This document shows positions 17,615-25,628 of a stretch of 58,469 nt of DNA, in pieces (the stretch's first letter is position 1; every line of letters begins with the position of its first letter). This stretch comes from Propionibacterium sp. (GTDB taxonomy: Bacteria; Actinomycetota; Actinomycetes; Propionibacteriales; Propionibacteriaceae). The DNA lies in NCBI GenBank assembly GCA_022837595.1, contig JALHFX010000005.1, positions 1 to 58,469 on the forward strand. The letters are read 5' to 3'. The notes under the pieces were generated by a model, which was not told the DNA's origin, made no database searches, and was given only the letters and a program-made list of their open reading frames with translations. The position numbers and the translations under genes are program-made.

Positions 17615-18967
17615 AGGGGAATAAGCCGGGATCGAGATGTCCTTGTTCACCACGACGTTGAGCTTCTGGCCCTTCTCGATGGTGATCGTCGGCTGGATCG
17701 TCGTATTTCGATCCAGAATGGTCTTGGAGATGTCCTTCAGGATCTCTCCGGTCATCTCGGTGGGCGTCTGTGTGGTGCTGTTGTTCACAACCACCGTGTT
17801 GTCGCTGTTCTTGTCGAACAACCACGAGACACCGGCAATGAGGAAGGACGAACTGAACATCTTCCAGAAGTGGTTGTTCACGTCGCCTTGTAGACCTGCC
17901 TGACCGATCTGGTCGGCACCAGGCATGCCAGCAAGGTTGATCGATGAACCATCGGGGCGAATGATCCGGGTGAATGCGGCCATAATGCGTTCCTGCCCGA
18001 TCCGGATGTCGCTGTTGTACTGACCGATTAGCTTGGAGCCCTTGGGGATCATCAGGTTGTTGCCCCGCACGGAGTCGTAGACGTCCATCGAGACGAGCGC
18101 GCTTATCTGGCCAGGAAGGTCCGAGTTGAGTGCTGTCAGGAGCACGGCGGGGATAATCACGCCTTGGTGGATCACTGGTCCGGCGCGCGCCGCATCCAGT
18201 CCGATCACCTGACTGGATCCGGATTGAGCTTGCTGGCGTTCTAGCCACGCTTCATTCGGGTTGCGAGAGGTCTGAGCTGCGGTTCGGGTCGCAGTCATCG
18301 GAGCGCTTTGCGGGGCTGCCGATGCTGCGCGCGAGGCCTTGATGATCTGGTCCTGCTGGGCCTGCGATGCCTGCCGAAGTTGTGCTGCTTCGGCACGCAT
18401 CTGAGCGATGCGCCCTTGGGGCGTGTTCGCGATAGCCGGATCGACCTCAGCGGGGCCACGCGGATCGCTCCCCGTCGCACTGGGCTTACCTGCCAGAGCG
18501 ATGATCTGCGACTGGCGGATCTGCTCCTGACGAATGCGGGCCTTTTCAGCCGCTTGGTCAACTTCCCCTCCCCCAGGTCGGCCCTGCGGGATGGGCGGCA
18601 GCATGCTCGCGCCTGCCCCTGGTACAGGAGGAAGATTTTCAGAGACCTCGAACGCCGGCGGCTTTTGCGCTTCGCGCCGCAAACGTTCATCTTCGGCCGC
18701 CTTGCGCTGAGCGGCGATCTCCTGCGCGAGCATCAAGTCAGGCGCCACGCGATCGATCTGCGAACGACCTTTGATCTCCTCCTCTGTTGGCGACACAGTT
18801 GGCTCGACCTGGGCTTGATCCTTTTCGTTGGCCTGAAAGATCAGGACGACACCAATGAGCGAGAGCAGGAATGCCGGGCCGACGATGTGAAGGTTCTTAG
18901 CAATCCTCGCTCCGAGGTGCGGCTTGTTTGGTTCAACGAGGGAGTCTTCAACGCTCGGCGGCTTCAT
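17609..18967 (-). CDS. virB10: VirB10/TrbI outer-membrane core scaffold
   Basis: I chose ATG at 18967 because it overlaps the virB9 stop as TGATG, giving 452 aa. A short cytoplasmic N-terminus precedes one transmembrane helix (NLHIVGPAFLLSLIGVVLIF), a long Pro/Gln/Ala-rich periplasmic linker, and a C-terminal TrbI domain with IPKGSKLIGQY and the antenna region around NNHFWKMFSSSFLIAG. It spans both membranes and senses ATP energy in the T4SS. Its stop codon lies inside the palindrome that precedes the pil operon. Confidence 0.92.
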   Translation of the reverse strand: MKPPSVEDSLVEPNKPHLGARIAKNLHIVGPAFLLSLIGVVLIFQANEKDQAQVEPTVSPTEEEIKGRSQIDRVAPDLMLAQEIAAQRKAAEDERLRREAQKPPAFEVSENLPPVPGAGASMLPPIPQGRPGGGEVDQAAEKARIRQEQIRQSQIIALAGKPSATGSDPRGPAEVDPAIANTPQGRIAQMRAEAAQLRQASQAQQDQIIKASRAASAAPQSAPMTATRTAAQTSRNPNEAWLERQQAQSGSSQVIGLDAARAGPVIHQGVIIPAVLLTALNSDLPGQISALVSMDVYDSVRGNNLMIPKGSKLIGQYNSDIRIGQERIMAAFTRIIRPDGSSINLAGMPGADQIGQAGLQGDVNNHFWKMFSSSFLIAGVSWLFDKNSDNTVVVNNSTTQTPTEMTGEILKDISKTILDRNTTIQPTITIEKGQKLNVVVNKDISIPAYSPR

Positions 18968-19782
18968 CAATTCCCCCCGAAGTTGAAGCTGCTGGAGCTG
19001 GAAAACCAACCCGTTTTCTTGCCGCGGGTGATCTTGACCTCCTGGTCACCGAGCTTGAGAAGCACGCCGGGGACCAGCCGATGGATGACGATGTAGTTGT
19101 CGCGCAGCGTGAAGTTCAGCAGCTCAACGTCCTTGTCTTCGTTGATCATGAAAACGGCCGGCATCTGCTGTACGTTGCCAAGACGAAGCCAGGTGAATTT
19201 CCCGTCGTCAAACACAGTGGTGGGAGCGAAGTCCGCCTTTCCGGAAACGCTGTACTCGAAGTTGAGCTTCTCGAGGCTCACATCCTCGGCCACGACGGTC
19301 GCCGCCATCCGTGCTTCACGGAACTTCGTGTCGAGCTCTGCGGCCGCAACCCGGGCGCGGGCCTGCTCGTTGCGATAGGCAATCAACTGAGGGTTGTGCC
19401 ACGTCACCTGCTGGTAGAACTTGCCGTCGATCGGGCTGGATCGCAGGGTGAGCTGGTAGGTCCGCTTCGTCGTGACCAGTGTGGCGCTGGTTACCAGATC
19501 AGGGAAAACCGGCTTAATGAAGATATGGCCCTGGGTGTTAGATACGACCCATTGCGCTGTGTCGCCCATGGCCAGAGTCACAAGCTCTTCGTCGTCGGAG
19601 AGCTGGATGTTCGTCACAGACTCGGGACGCGTGAGGATCGTGAACATTTCGTTCGGGCGATAGACGAACTCGATCAGCCGAGTGTCGTTGGGTAAGGCGA
19701 TCGGACGAGATTCAGCCTGTGCGTAAGGGATGGAGAGGGCCGAGAACAGAGTCAGCGCAACTCCGAGAGCGATTTTCTTCAC
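18967..19782 (-). CDS. virB9: VirB9/TrbG outer-membrane core component
   Basis: The product has 271 residues and a signal peptide (~23 residues ending AQA). The N-terminal VirB9 domain contains IEFVYRPNEMFTILTRPESVTNIQLSDDE; the C-terminal domain contains FEYSVSGKADFAPTTVFDD and KFTWLRL, the strand that binds VirB7 in model systems. The start is GTG at 19782, overlapping the virB8 stop. It forms the ring of the outer-membrane core with VirB10. The first protein of the pil operon resembles its C-terminal domain, suggesting duplication. Confidence 0.9.
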   Translation of the reverse strand: MKKIALGVALTLFSALSIPYAQAESRPIALPNDTRLIEFVYRPNEMFTILTRPESVTNIQLSDDEELVTLAMGDTAQWVVSNTQGHIFIKPVFPDLVTSATLVTTKRTYQLTLRSSPIDGKFYQQVTWHNPQLIAYRNEQARARVAAAELDTKFREARMAATVVAEDVSLEKLNFEYSVSGKADFAPTTVFDDGKFTWLRLGNVQQMPAVFMINEDKDVELLNFTLRDNYIVIHRLVPGVLLKLGDQEVKITRGKKTGWFSSSSSFNFGGN

Positions 19783-20537
19783 TGGAGATCCTCGGAAATA
19801 TCAAAGTGGGTGATTCGCAGGCCAATCGGGTTGGCATACATCTCGGCTTCGGTCTTCGGTGGGTCGATGACGAAGTGGACGATGGCGTTGTATCGGCGAG
19901 GATCGAACTTCTCCTGGGCGGTGCGTTCAGTGGCCACGACCCTCACCTGGGCGATGTTCTCGCCCAGGAACTGGATGTTCGAGATCTCGACGGAGCGGGT
20001 GAGTGTGTTGTTCTCGCGTACGCGCTTGATCGGCTGCGTCTTCGAGATGTATTCCTTGAACTCATTGATGCCCTTGCCACGAACGAGCTTGAAACCCTCG
20101 GTGAGATCCCGCTCGATGGTCAGGGGATCGATTCGCATCAGGGTCTGCACCCATTTGGCGATGAAGTAGCGCTTCTGAATCTCATCGGGTTCGAACGGTC
20201 GGGTCTTGATGGCGACGACCGAGGTTTCGCCCGTATCGCGGTCGAAATTGATCTCGTACGGGATCGCCTCTTTCAGGGGCAAAAGGGATGCAATCGCGAC
20301 CGCCATCGCCAGGGTGATGAGTAGGGACACCGTGGCGATGACGAAGAGTCGCCCCTGATTTACGGTCGAGTCGCCGTTCCTCTCGGCCCACTCTGCCCTC
20401 GCCCGCTCGTACGCGGTCGGCGGAACGTTGCCGATGCTCTCGACGGTTTGTTGATTGCGTTGTGCAGTCTGCTTTTTCCTGAACACTTGTCGTTGCTCCG
20501 GGGTTATCCGTTGGGCTGGAATCGATGACCGACCCAT
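19779..20537 (-). CDS. virB8: VirB8/TrbF inner-membrane assembly factor
   Basis: The product has 252 residues: a cytoplasmic N-terminus (~60 aa), one transmembrane helix (~62-88, FVIATVSLLITLAMAVAIASLL), and a periplasmic VirB8 domain with a central WVQTLMRIDPLTIERDL helix and final FVIDPPKTEAEMYANPIGLRI strands. It is the first gene of the virB8-9-10 operon, 86 bases after operator C. Confidence 0.9.
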   Translation of the reverse strand: MGRSSIPAQRITPEQRQVFRKKQTAQRNQQTVESIGNVPPTAYERARAEWAERNGDSTVNQGRLFVIATVSLLITLAMAVAIASLLPLKEAIPYEINFDRDTGETSVVAIKTRPFEPDEIQKRYFIAKWVQTLMRIDPLTIERDLTEGFKLVRGKGINEFKEYISKTQPIKRVRENNTLTRSVEISNIQFLGENIAQVRVVATERTAQEKFDPRRYNAIVHFVIDPPKTEAEMYANPIGLRITHFDISEDLQ

Positions 20538-20619
20538 TCCTCAGTCACTGGGGCCTTAACGGTTGGTCGTGGCACCCGATGCAAATGATTAGGCCACAGC
20601 GCAAGCAACCCCACCCCTG

Positions 20620-20650
20620 AGCAAAACAGGCTGAATTGGGTGTTTTATGA
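20620..20650 (-). promoter_or_regulatory. Operator C before virB8-9-10
   Basis: AAAACA (20623-20628), N12 (GGCTGAATTGGG) and TGTTTTA (20641-20647) have the geometry of the other sites in the window; the inner part is less symmetric. It lies between the terminator of the preceding operon and the virB8 start. Confidence 0.55.
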
Positions 20651-20752
20651 GGGTGTTTTCTCGCTGGCACGTGTTTTGTGCCTGCGGGATCGGCCTCCTT
20701 GTCCAGAACGGACACGGCGTGATGGACCCACCCAAGAACATGAGGAGCCACG

Positions 20753-20782
20753 AAAAGAAAAAGGGCTGCACCAGGCAGCCCT
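20753..20782 (-). terminator. Intrinsic terminator of the virB11-AAA+ operon
   Basis: On the minus strand AGGGCTGC/GCAGCCCT forms an 8-bp stem with a 5-base loop, followed directly by TTTTTCTTTT. It lies 22 bases past the AAA+ ATPase stop and separates this operon from virB8-9-10. Confidence 0.85.
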
Positions 20783-20803
20783 CTCGGTTACGCAGGATCG
20801 GTA

Positions 20804-22780
20804 TCAGCCGATCACATGCTCTCGCGCGATCTCCATGTCTTCGAGTGTCACCGCTTCGCCTTCGACCAAACCATCGGTCTCCATGACGCGATCGACCATG
20901 TGGTCGACGGCCTGCTGCATGACCGCAGCCACGTTGGCGATCGAGAGTTCGCCCAGCACCTGCGCGATCCGATCCGGCGTCGCACCGGCGGCAAACTTTG
21001 CATTGGATTGTGCAATCCATTTCTGCACGAAGCGGGCCACGGTCGACTGATCGGGGAGCGCAAACTCGAGCTTCACCGTGAAGCGACCGCCGCGCAGCGC
21101 CGCGGGGTCCAACTGATCGGGATGGTTCGTGGCGGCGACCCAGATGATGTCGGTCGTCTTGCCCCCTGCCCCATCTATCGCCGTCAGCAGGCGGTTGGTG
21201 ACGCTTGCCGAGTGGCGGGCGAACTGGCGGTCGGCGAGCACGTCGTCCGCCTCGTCGATGAACACCAGCGTGGGCCGAATATCTTTGGCTTCGCGTACGA
21301 TGTCGTCGATCTTGTCCGGGTTCGCCAGCAACTCGTTGCCGGTGACACCGATGAACGCCCAGCCCGCCGTCTTGGCCAGGGCCCGGGCCGTGACGGTCTT
21401 GCCCGTTCCGGGCGGGCCAGCAAAGAGCAACCCGCTTGGCGCCTTGCCCCCAAGAGCCTCAACCTCTTCGACGTTGATCATCCGGTTGGAGATCCCCTTA
21501 AGGCGCTTGGCCAGCTCTTCGGGCATCGTCAGTTCAGAAAGCAGGGGCGTGCCTTCGGGGATGCGGCCAGAACGACCCTGCACGGTTCGCAGGGCGTCCT
21601 TAAGTTCGAGGTAGGAAACTTCATTGAAGCCTTCCTTGAGCGACATACGCCCCAGCTCATCGGCAACGGCGCGAATCCGGGCCACGGAGAAACCTTCCCA
21701 GCGCTTGGCAGCCATCTCGATGGCACCCGGATCAATGCGCAGATGCTTGAATTGGGCCAGCCCGTTACGCAGCAACGCGGTGCGCGCCACCTCATCGGGC
21801 GGAATGATCTCGATCTTGAAGTCGAATCGACCTTCGCGGATCGCGGCAGGATCGAGCTTTTCGAGATAGTTCGTCGCGCCGATGATGACGATCCCCGCAT
21901 CGCGGCTGGCTACCAGTTCAGTGAGCAGCGCGTTGGTCGTGTTAGCGGTTTCGTTGCTGCTATTCATCGTCTGGTTCCGATCCTTGAGGAGACTGTCCAT
22001 CTCATCGAGGAACAGCACACAAGGGGCCTGGGCGCGCGCCGCACGGAACACCGAAACCACCTGCTCGGTTGTCTGGTTGACCCAGCGTGATGCAACGTTG
22101 CCAAAGGTTGCCGTGATGATCGGAAGCCCAAGCGCGCCTGCGAGCGCATTGGCAAAAGCGGTCTTGCCGTTGCCCGGCAATCCGAACAGCAAGATGCCGT
22201 TGCGTGAGGCGCCCTTCTTCGCTTTCGTGCCGACGATCTCCTGTCCAGCCTCAAGCAGTTTGGCCTTCAAGGGCTCCATGCCTTGGATGTTCGTGAAGTT
22301 CAACGTCGATCGAACGGCAGGGAACTGCGAGACGTCTTCGCTGCTGCTGCCGTTTGCTCCCCAGTGCGGCCGAGGAGTGGGAACCTTGCGCTTGTGGGGA
22401 TTCTCGGCGAGGTAGATCGCCACGAACGTGACCAGCACCCAGCTGGCGCCTGCGAGCACAAAGAACTCGGCAAACCAGCCAAAGTGAGGGATGGCCAGGA
22501 TCGCGGTGATCGTGGAAGGCAGAGCGATCTCGTACGGCACAGTCGTCCATGTGCGACCGGAGATCGCCATCGCCGCGGTGCCGCCGATGAGCACCAGCGA
22601 AATAACGGACTGGGCGCCTGCGAGGTACAAGAACATCGCATCGGTCGAAGGGAAACCTTCATCGCCCGGGAAAAACCGTGAGAAGGCCATAGGCACGGCC
22701 AGCATGACCGAGAGCACGAGGGACCAGGCATAGAGGTTGTGCCACAAGCTCGCGCCGAGTTTGGATCGTTGATTAGTCAC
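20804..22780 (-). CDS. Membrane-anchored tandem AAA+ ATPase in the T4SS operon
   Basis: The product has 658 residues. Three or four transmembrane segments lie within residues 15-150. AAA domain 1 has Walker A GLPGNGKT (~205) and Walker B CVLFLDEMDSL; AAA domain 2 has Walker A GPPGTGKT (~455) and Walker B TLVFIDEADDVL. Both carry the conserved GATN/AATN and GRF patterns. It resembles CDC48/FtsH-type unfoldases, but no HEXXH protease motif is present. GTG at 22780 has GGAGG upstream. It is the last gene of the virB11-to-virB6 operon and is not a standard VirB component. A remodelling or quality-control role for the mating apparatus is inferred. Confidence 0.8.
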   Translation of the reverse strand: MTNQRSKLGASLWHNLYAWSLVLSVMLAVPMAFSRFFPGDEGFPSTDAMFLYLAGAQSVISLVLIGGTAAMAISGRTWTTVPYEIALPSTITAILAIPHFGWFAEFFVLAGASWVLVTFVAIYLAENPHKRKVPTPRPHWGANGSSSEDVSQFPAVRSTLNFTNIQGMEPLKAKLLEAGQEIVGTKAKKGASRNGILLFGLPGNGKTAFANALAGALGLPIITATFGNVASRWVNQTTEQVVSVFRAARAQAPCVLFLDEMDSLLKDRNQTMNSSNETANTTNALLTELVASRDAGIVIIGATNYLEKLDPAAIREGRFDFKIEIIPPDEVARTALLRNGLAQFKHLRIDPGAIEMAAKRWEGFSVARIRAVADELGRMSLKEGFNEVSYLELKDALRTVQGRSGRIPEGTPLLSELTMPEELAKRLKGISNRMINVEEVEALGGKAPSGLLFAGPPGTGKTVTARALAKTAGWAFIGVTGNELLANPDKIDDIVREAKDIRPTLVFIDEADDVLADRQFARHSASVTNRLLTAIDGAGGKTTDIIWVAATNHPDQLDPAALRGGRFTVKLEFALPDQSTVARFVQKWIAQSNAKFAAGATPDRIAQVLGELSIANVAAVMQQAVDHMVDRVMETDGLVEGEAVTLEDMEIAREHVIG

Positions 22781-23144
22781 GGCGCACCTCCAGGGGCAGC
22801 AGACCCGCGTTTGCCGAGCGGGTGACTGGCCCGGCCTTGCTGATCCCTGCTTCGATCGTCTCGTTGATTGCCTTGAGCAAGGCTACCGATTCTTTCGAAC
22901 TCGCGCCTCGTGCAAACTTGACCACCATACGGCGCTCAAGCTTTCCCGTCTTACGGTTGATCACAAGGGACGCATCAAGTCCGCGACAGGCGCTCGACTT
23001 GTTGCATACGCCTTGGGTCTGGCCACGAATCGCCGTCTGAAATAGGAACGGGGCAACAGCCCAGTTGAATGACGTATAGAGGGATGCGGCAAGGGCGATT
23101 GCAGCCGCAGCCTTATACGTGGTCAGAGAAGTTTTCGTATTCAT
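22773..23144 (-). CDS. Small secreted or membrane-anchored protein, unknown
   Basis: ATG at 23144 is chosen because GGAG lies six bases before it; the ATG three bases earlier is too close. The 123-aa product has an N-terminal hydrophobic segment (AAAAIALAASLYTSFNWAVAPFL) and a periplasmic part with two cysteines (GVCNKSSACRG). Its end overlaps the AAA+ ATPase start by eight bases. The family is unknown; the context suggests a T4SS accessory protein. Confidence 0.55.
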   Translation of the reverse strand: MNTKTSLTTYKAAAAIALAASLYTSFNWAVAPFLFQTAIRGQTQGVCNKSSACRGLDASLVINRKTGKLERRMVVKFARGASSKESVALLKAINETIEAGISKAGPVTRSANAGLLPLEVRRD

Positions 23145-23221
23145 CATGAGCTCCTTGAAAATCATCCTAACATCATCGGATGTTTCATCAAGCCATGAAA
23201 AAGCGGCCGAAGCCGCTTCAG

Positions 23222-23494
23222 CTACATGATGACAATGCCAAAGGCCCCAAGAGCCGAACGCAAGATCACCCACCCGCTCAATATCACGCCAAGACACAGA
23301 AACAACGGGTTGTCCTGACGTAGCACAGTGAATGCCCAATAGATTGCGCCGCTGTAAGTGGTCTCGGCCGCTTGAGGAACCGGGTATTCGTGCCTGTCTT
23401 CAGCAATCCGCATGGACCGCCGTTCGCTGGCGGCCTCCTGCAACTCGGCAAGCTCTTCATCAGTCATGGATCGCCAACGCTTAGAGACACTCAT
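23222..23494 (-). CDS. Small membrane protein in the T4SS operon
   Basis: The 90-residue product has a charged N-terminal half (SMTDEELAELQEAASERRS) and a C-terminal hydrophobic region (FLCLGVILSGWVILRSALGAFGIVIM) with one or two membrane passes. It starts in a four-base overlap with virB6, so it is translationally coupled. No family was recognised. Confidence 0.6.
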   Translation of the reverse strand: MSVSKRWRSMTDEELAELQEAASERRSMRIAEDRHEYPVPQAAETTYSGAIYWAFTVLRQDNPLFLCLGVILSGWVILRSALGAFGIVIM

Positions 23495-24855
23495 AATTGG
23501 CTCTTGTCATCAGATTTAGTCTTTTGGGCTGCAGCACTGGCATTCCTTGCAACCTGAAGTGGGTTCAATGATGTCTTTGGCGCTTTCCCGCTCATTGTCT
23601 CACGAGCAGCTTTAATGCCTTCGCGCATGCCGTTGTAGGCCCCAGTGGCGCGATTGCCCCCGCTCGCGTTTGCTGCCTTTATGCCTCCGATGGCGCCGGC
23701 AGCGGCTCCCGTAGTCATATTGGCGGATCTCGTCCCTTGCTTCGCTGCGCCTTGCATCGACGACGACGCGGCGTTTGCCATCCCTCCAGGTTGAAGCTTG
23801 CTCGGCAAACCGCTACCCATCCGCGAAACGCCAGTCATGATTGAGGAGCCGATGCTCCACGCCTGCATCATCATCACGGCCATAATGCCCGTGATAAGGA
23901 AAACTCCTGAATACAGGACTAGGGGCGCCCCCTCGTTGGGATCGATAGCAGCCAAGTAATTCCCGGTCTCCTTGAGGAAGCCAACGGTCAACATCAGGAT
24001 CAACGCGCCTGCTACCTTTGCCATTCCCGCACTGAGCAAAAATTTGAACCAGCCTGTTGCAATGAAACTAAGCGGCTGTATCACATAAAAGGGTACTAGG
24101 ACCGGCGCGAGGATCAGTGCGATGCCAAACATGACCTGAGTCATGACGAACATGCCCATATAGGCCAGCGTAACGGCCAGGAGGAAGAGCGACATGAAGA
24201 CCTTCATGATGAGCACAGGTACCATGCTCAACGACAATTCGTTTGGTTGCTCATAGATACGAACTACGGATTCAACCAAAGCACGAACGGCAACGTCGAT
24301 TTGGCTGGTAAGGGATGGGTCCGACCCTGAACCTTCGCTCGTTGCTGATCCAATGATCTTCGAGGCAATATCATCGAAACCGTTCATGATTCCGGTTGAA
24401 ACCTCTGAGCTTGAAACTACCCAGCTTGCGATTCCAATCATGAAGATCAGGTTTATTGCCTCAGCCATTCCTTCCGATGCACTTGAACCCTGTAACGCGA
24501 GCCGCATGCCCAGCCACGAGAAGGCAATGACTGAAAGTGTCGTGAGAAGTAATTTCCCCTCTGGCACAAGCAGAGAGGCCTTGGAATTGATCGAACTCCG
24601 AAGGTCGTCAATGACCTTACGAACCTGATTCTGAATACTTAAACTCGCTGCGTATGCATTCTCTTTTGCCCTCTCTGCGCGCTCTCGCGCCTCAGCGATC
24701 TCAGCGTTTCGGTCTGACTGATGGAATGTGTCAACCTGATCTGCTTCGCTCTCGAAATGCTGGCCGAACGATGGTTTAACAGTCACGCAGCAGAGAAGAA
24801 CCAGAACAACTGAAAAGGTCCGGATCGTGCGCTGAATTAGGGGTCGTTTGATCAT
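23491..24855 (-). CDS. trbL: VirB6/TrbL inner-membrane channel protein
   Basis: The product has 454 residues: a signal-like N-terminus, a charged coiled stretch (60-95), five or more transmembrane helices between ~105 and 340, and a Gly/Ala-rich cytoplasmic tail. The hydrophobic pattern FVMTQVMFGIALILAPVLVPFYVIQPL is typical of TrbL/VirB6. It should form part of the DNA path in the inner membrane. It overlaps the trbJ stop by four bases. Confidence 0.85.
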   Translation of the reverse strand: MIKRPLIQRTIRTFSVVLVLLCCVTVKPSFGQHFESEADQVDTFHQSDRNAEIAEARERAERAKENAYAASLSIQNQVRKVIDDLRSSINSKASLLVPEGKLLLTTLSVIAFSWLGMRLALQGSSASEGMAEAINLIFMIGIASWVVSSSEVSTGIMNGFDDIASKIIGSATSEGSGSDPSLTSQIDVAVRALVESVVRIYEQPNELSLSMVPVLIMKVFMSLFLLAVTLAYMGMFVMTQVMFGIALILAPVLVPFYVIQPLSFIATGWFKFLLSAGMAKVAGALILMLTVGFLKETGNYLAAIDPNEGAPLVLYSGVFLITGIMAVMMMQAWSIGSSIMTGVSRMGSGLPSKLQPGGMANAASSSMQGAAKQGTRSANMTTGAAAGAIGGIKAANASGGNRATGAYNGMREGIKAARETMSGKAPKTSLNPLQVARNASAAAQKTKSDDKSQL

Positions 24856-25628
24856 TTGCGAAGCTTGTCCTGAGACTCAAGGAATGCGCGGTCGGCTGCA
24901 GCGCCGGCTCCGAAAATGATGTTCTGCTTCAGAGCGCGCGTCTCTTCGCTCGCTTTGGCGGCATCTTCGACCATCTGCCGCTCGGTAACGCGACGCGACT
25001 GTGCCGCGTTGAAACTCAACATCTCATTGATTGAGCCGTTGAGCATTGCCATCTGACCATTCATGATCTGCAGTGCCTGATGGCTACCCTCGGTGCGCGG
25101 TATCTGTGAGGAGTATTCGCGCATTTGCTCGTAGTTGTCCTGGACTGATTTCATGACATGGATCTCATGATCGGTCATTACGCTGCCGGTCTTATGAAAA
25201 TGATCAGCCATGCGAGCTGAGCGATTGAGGTAGTCCTCCCAGGTTAGCCCACTGGCCCCGAATTCTCGGAACCTACCCTCCGCAAGGGACTTCATCTGCT
25301 CGAGAGATCCATAGAGACGCTGGCCGGTGGAATAAACCTGCGAAGCCTTCTGGATTACGCCGTTAACCTGCCGAACGGTATCCAGTGCGCCTGTGAGCTC
25401 GGCCGGCATCTGCTGAAGTAGATCGGTGTAATACTGTTCAAGTTGTGTTGCGTACTGAAGCTCTTGCTTGACCGACTGCATGGCCAACTGGACGTTGTTT
25501 AGGATCTGTGTCACCTCAGTTGCACCGCCCGACATTCCTCCACCAGCGCTGCACAAGACCGGTGTGAAGAGCAAGGCGGATGTGACAGCCGTAGCCGAAA
25601 GCAACTTTGAGAAATGCTTATTGAACAT
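24852..25628 (-). CDS. trbJ: VirB5/TrbJ pilus-associated protein
   Basis: ATG at 25628 is supported by GAGGAG upstream and an 11-base overlap with virB4, giving 258 aa. A signal peptide (~28 residues ending CSA) precedes a largely helical protein with the TrbJ pattern TQILNNVQLAMQSVKQELQY and YTDLLQQMP. VirB5-type proteins sit at the tip or base of the conjugative pilus and contact recipient cells. Confidence 0.85.
   Translation of the reverse strand: MFNKHFSKLLSATAVTSALLFTPVLCSAGGGMSGGATEVTQILNNVQLAMQSVKQELQYATQLEQYYTDLLQQMPAELTGALDTVRQVNGVIQKASQVYSTGQRLYGSLEQMKSLAEGRFREFGASGLTWEDYLNRSARMADHFHKTGSVMTDHEIHVMKSVQDNYEQMREYSSQIPRTEGSHQALQIMNGQMAMLNGSINEMLSFNAAQSRRVTERQMVEDAAKASEETRALKQNIIFGAGAAADRAFLESQDKLRK

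Noticed and set aside
20816..22090. Long plus-strand open frame opposite the AAA+ ATPase gene
   Set aside because: It mirrors the GC-biased codons of the minus-strand gene. The minus-strand product has intact Walker motifs, and the plus-strand product has no recognisable domain or ribosome binding site.
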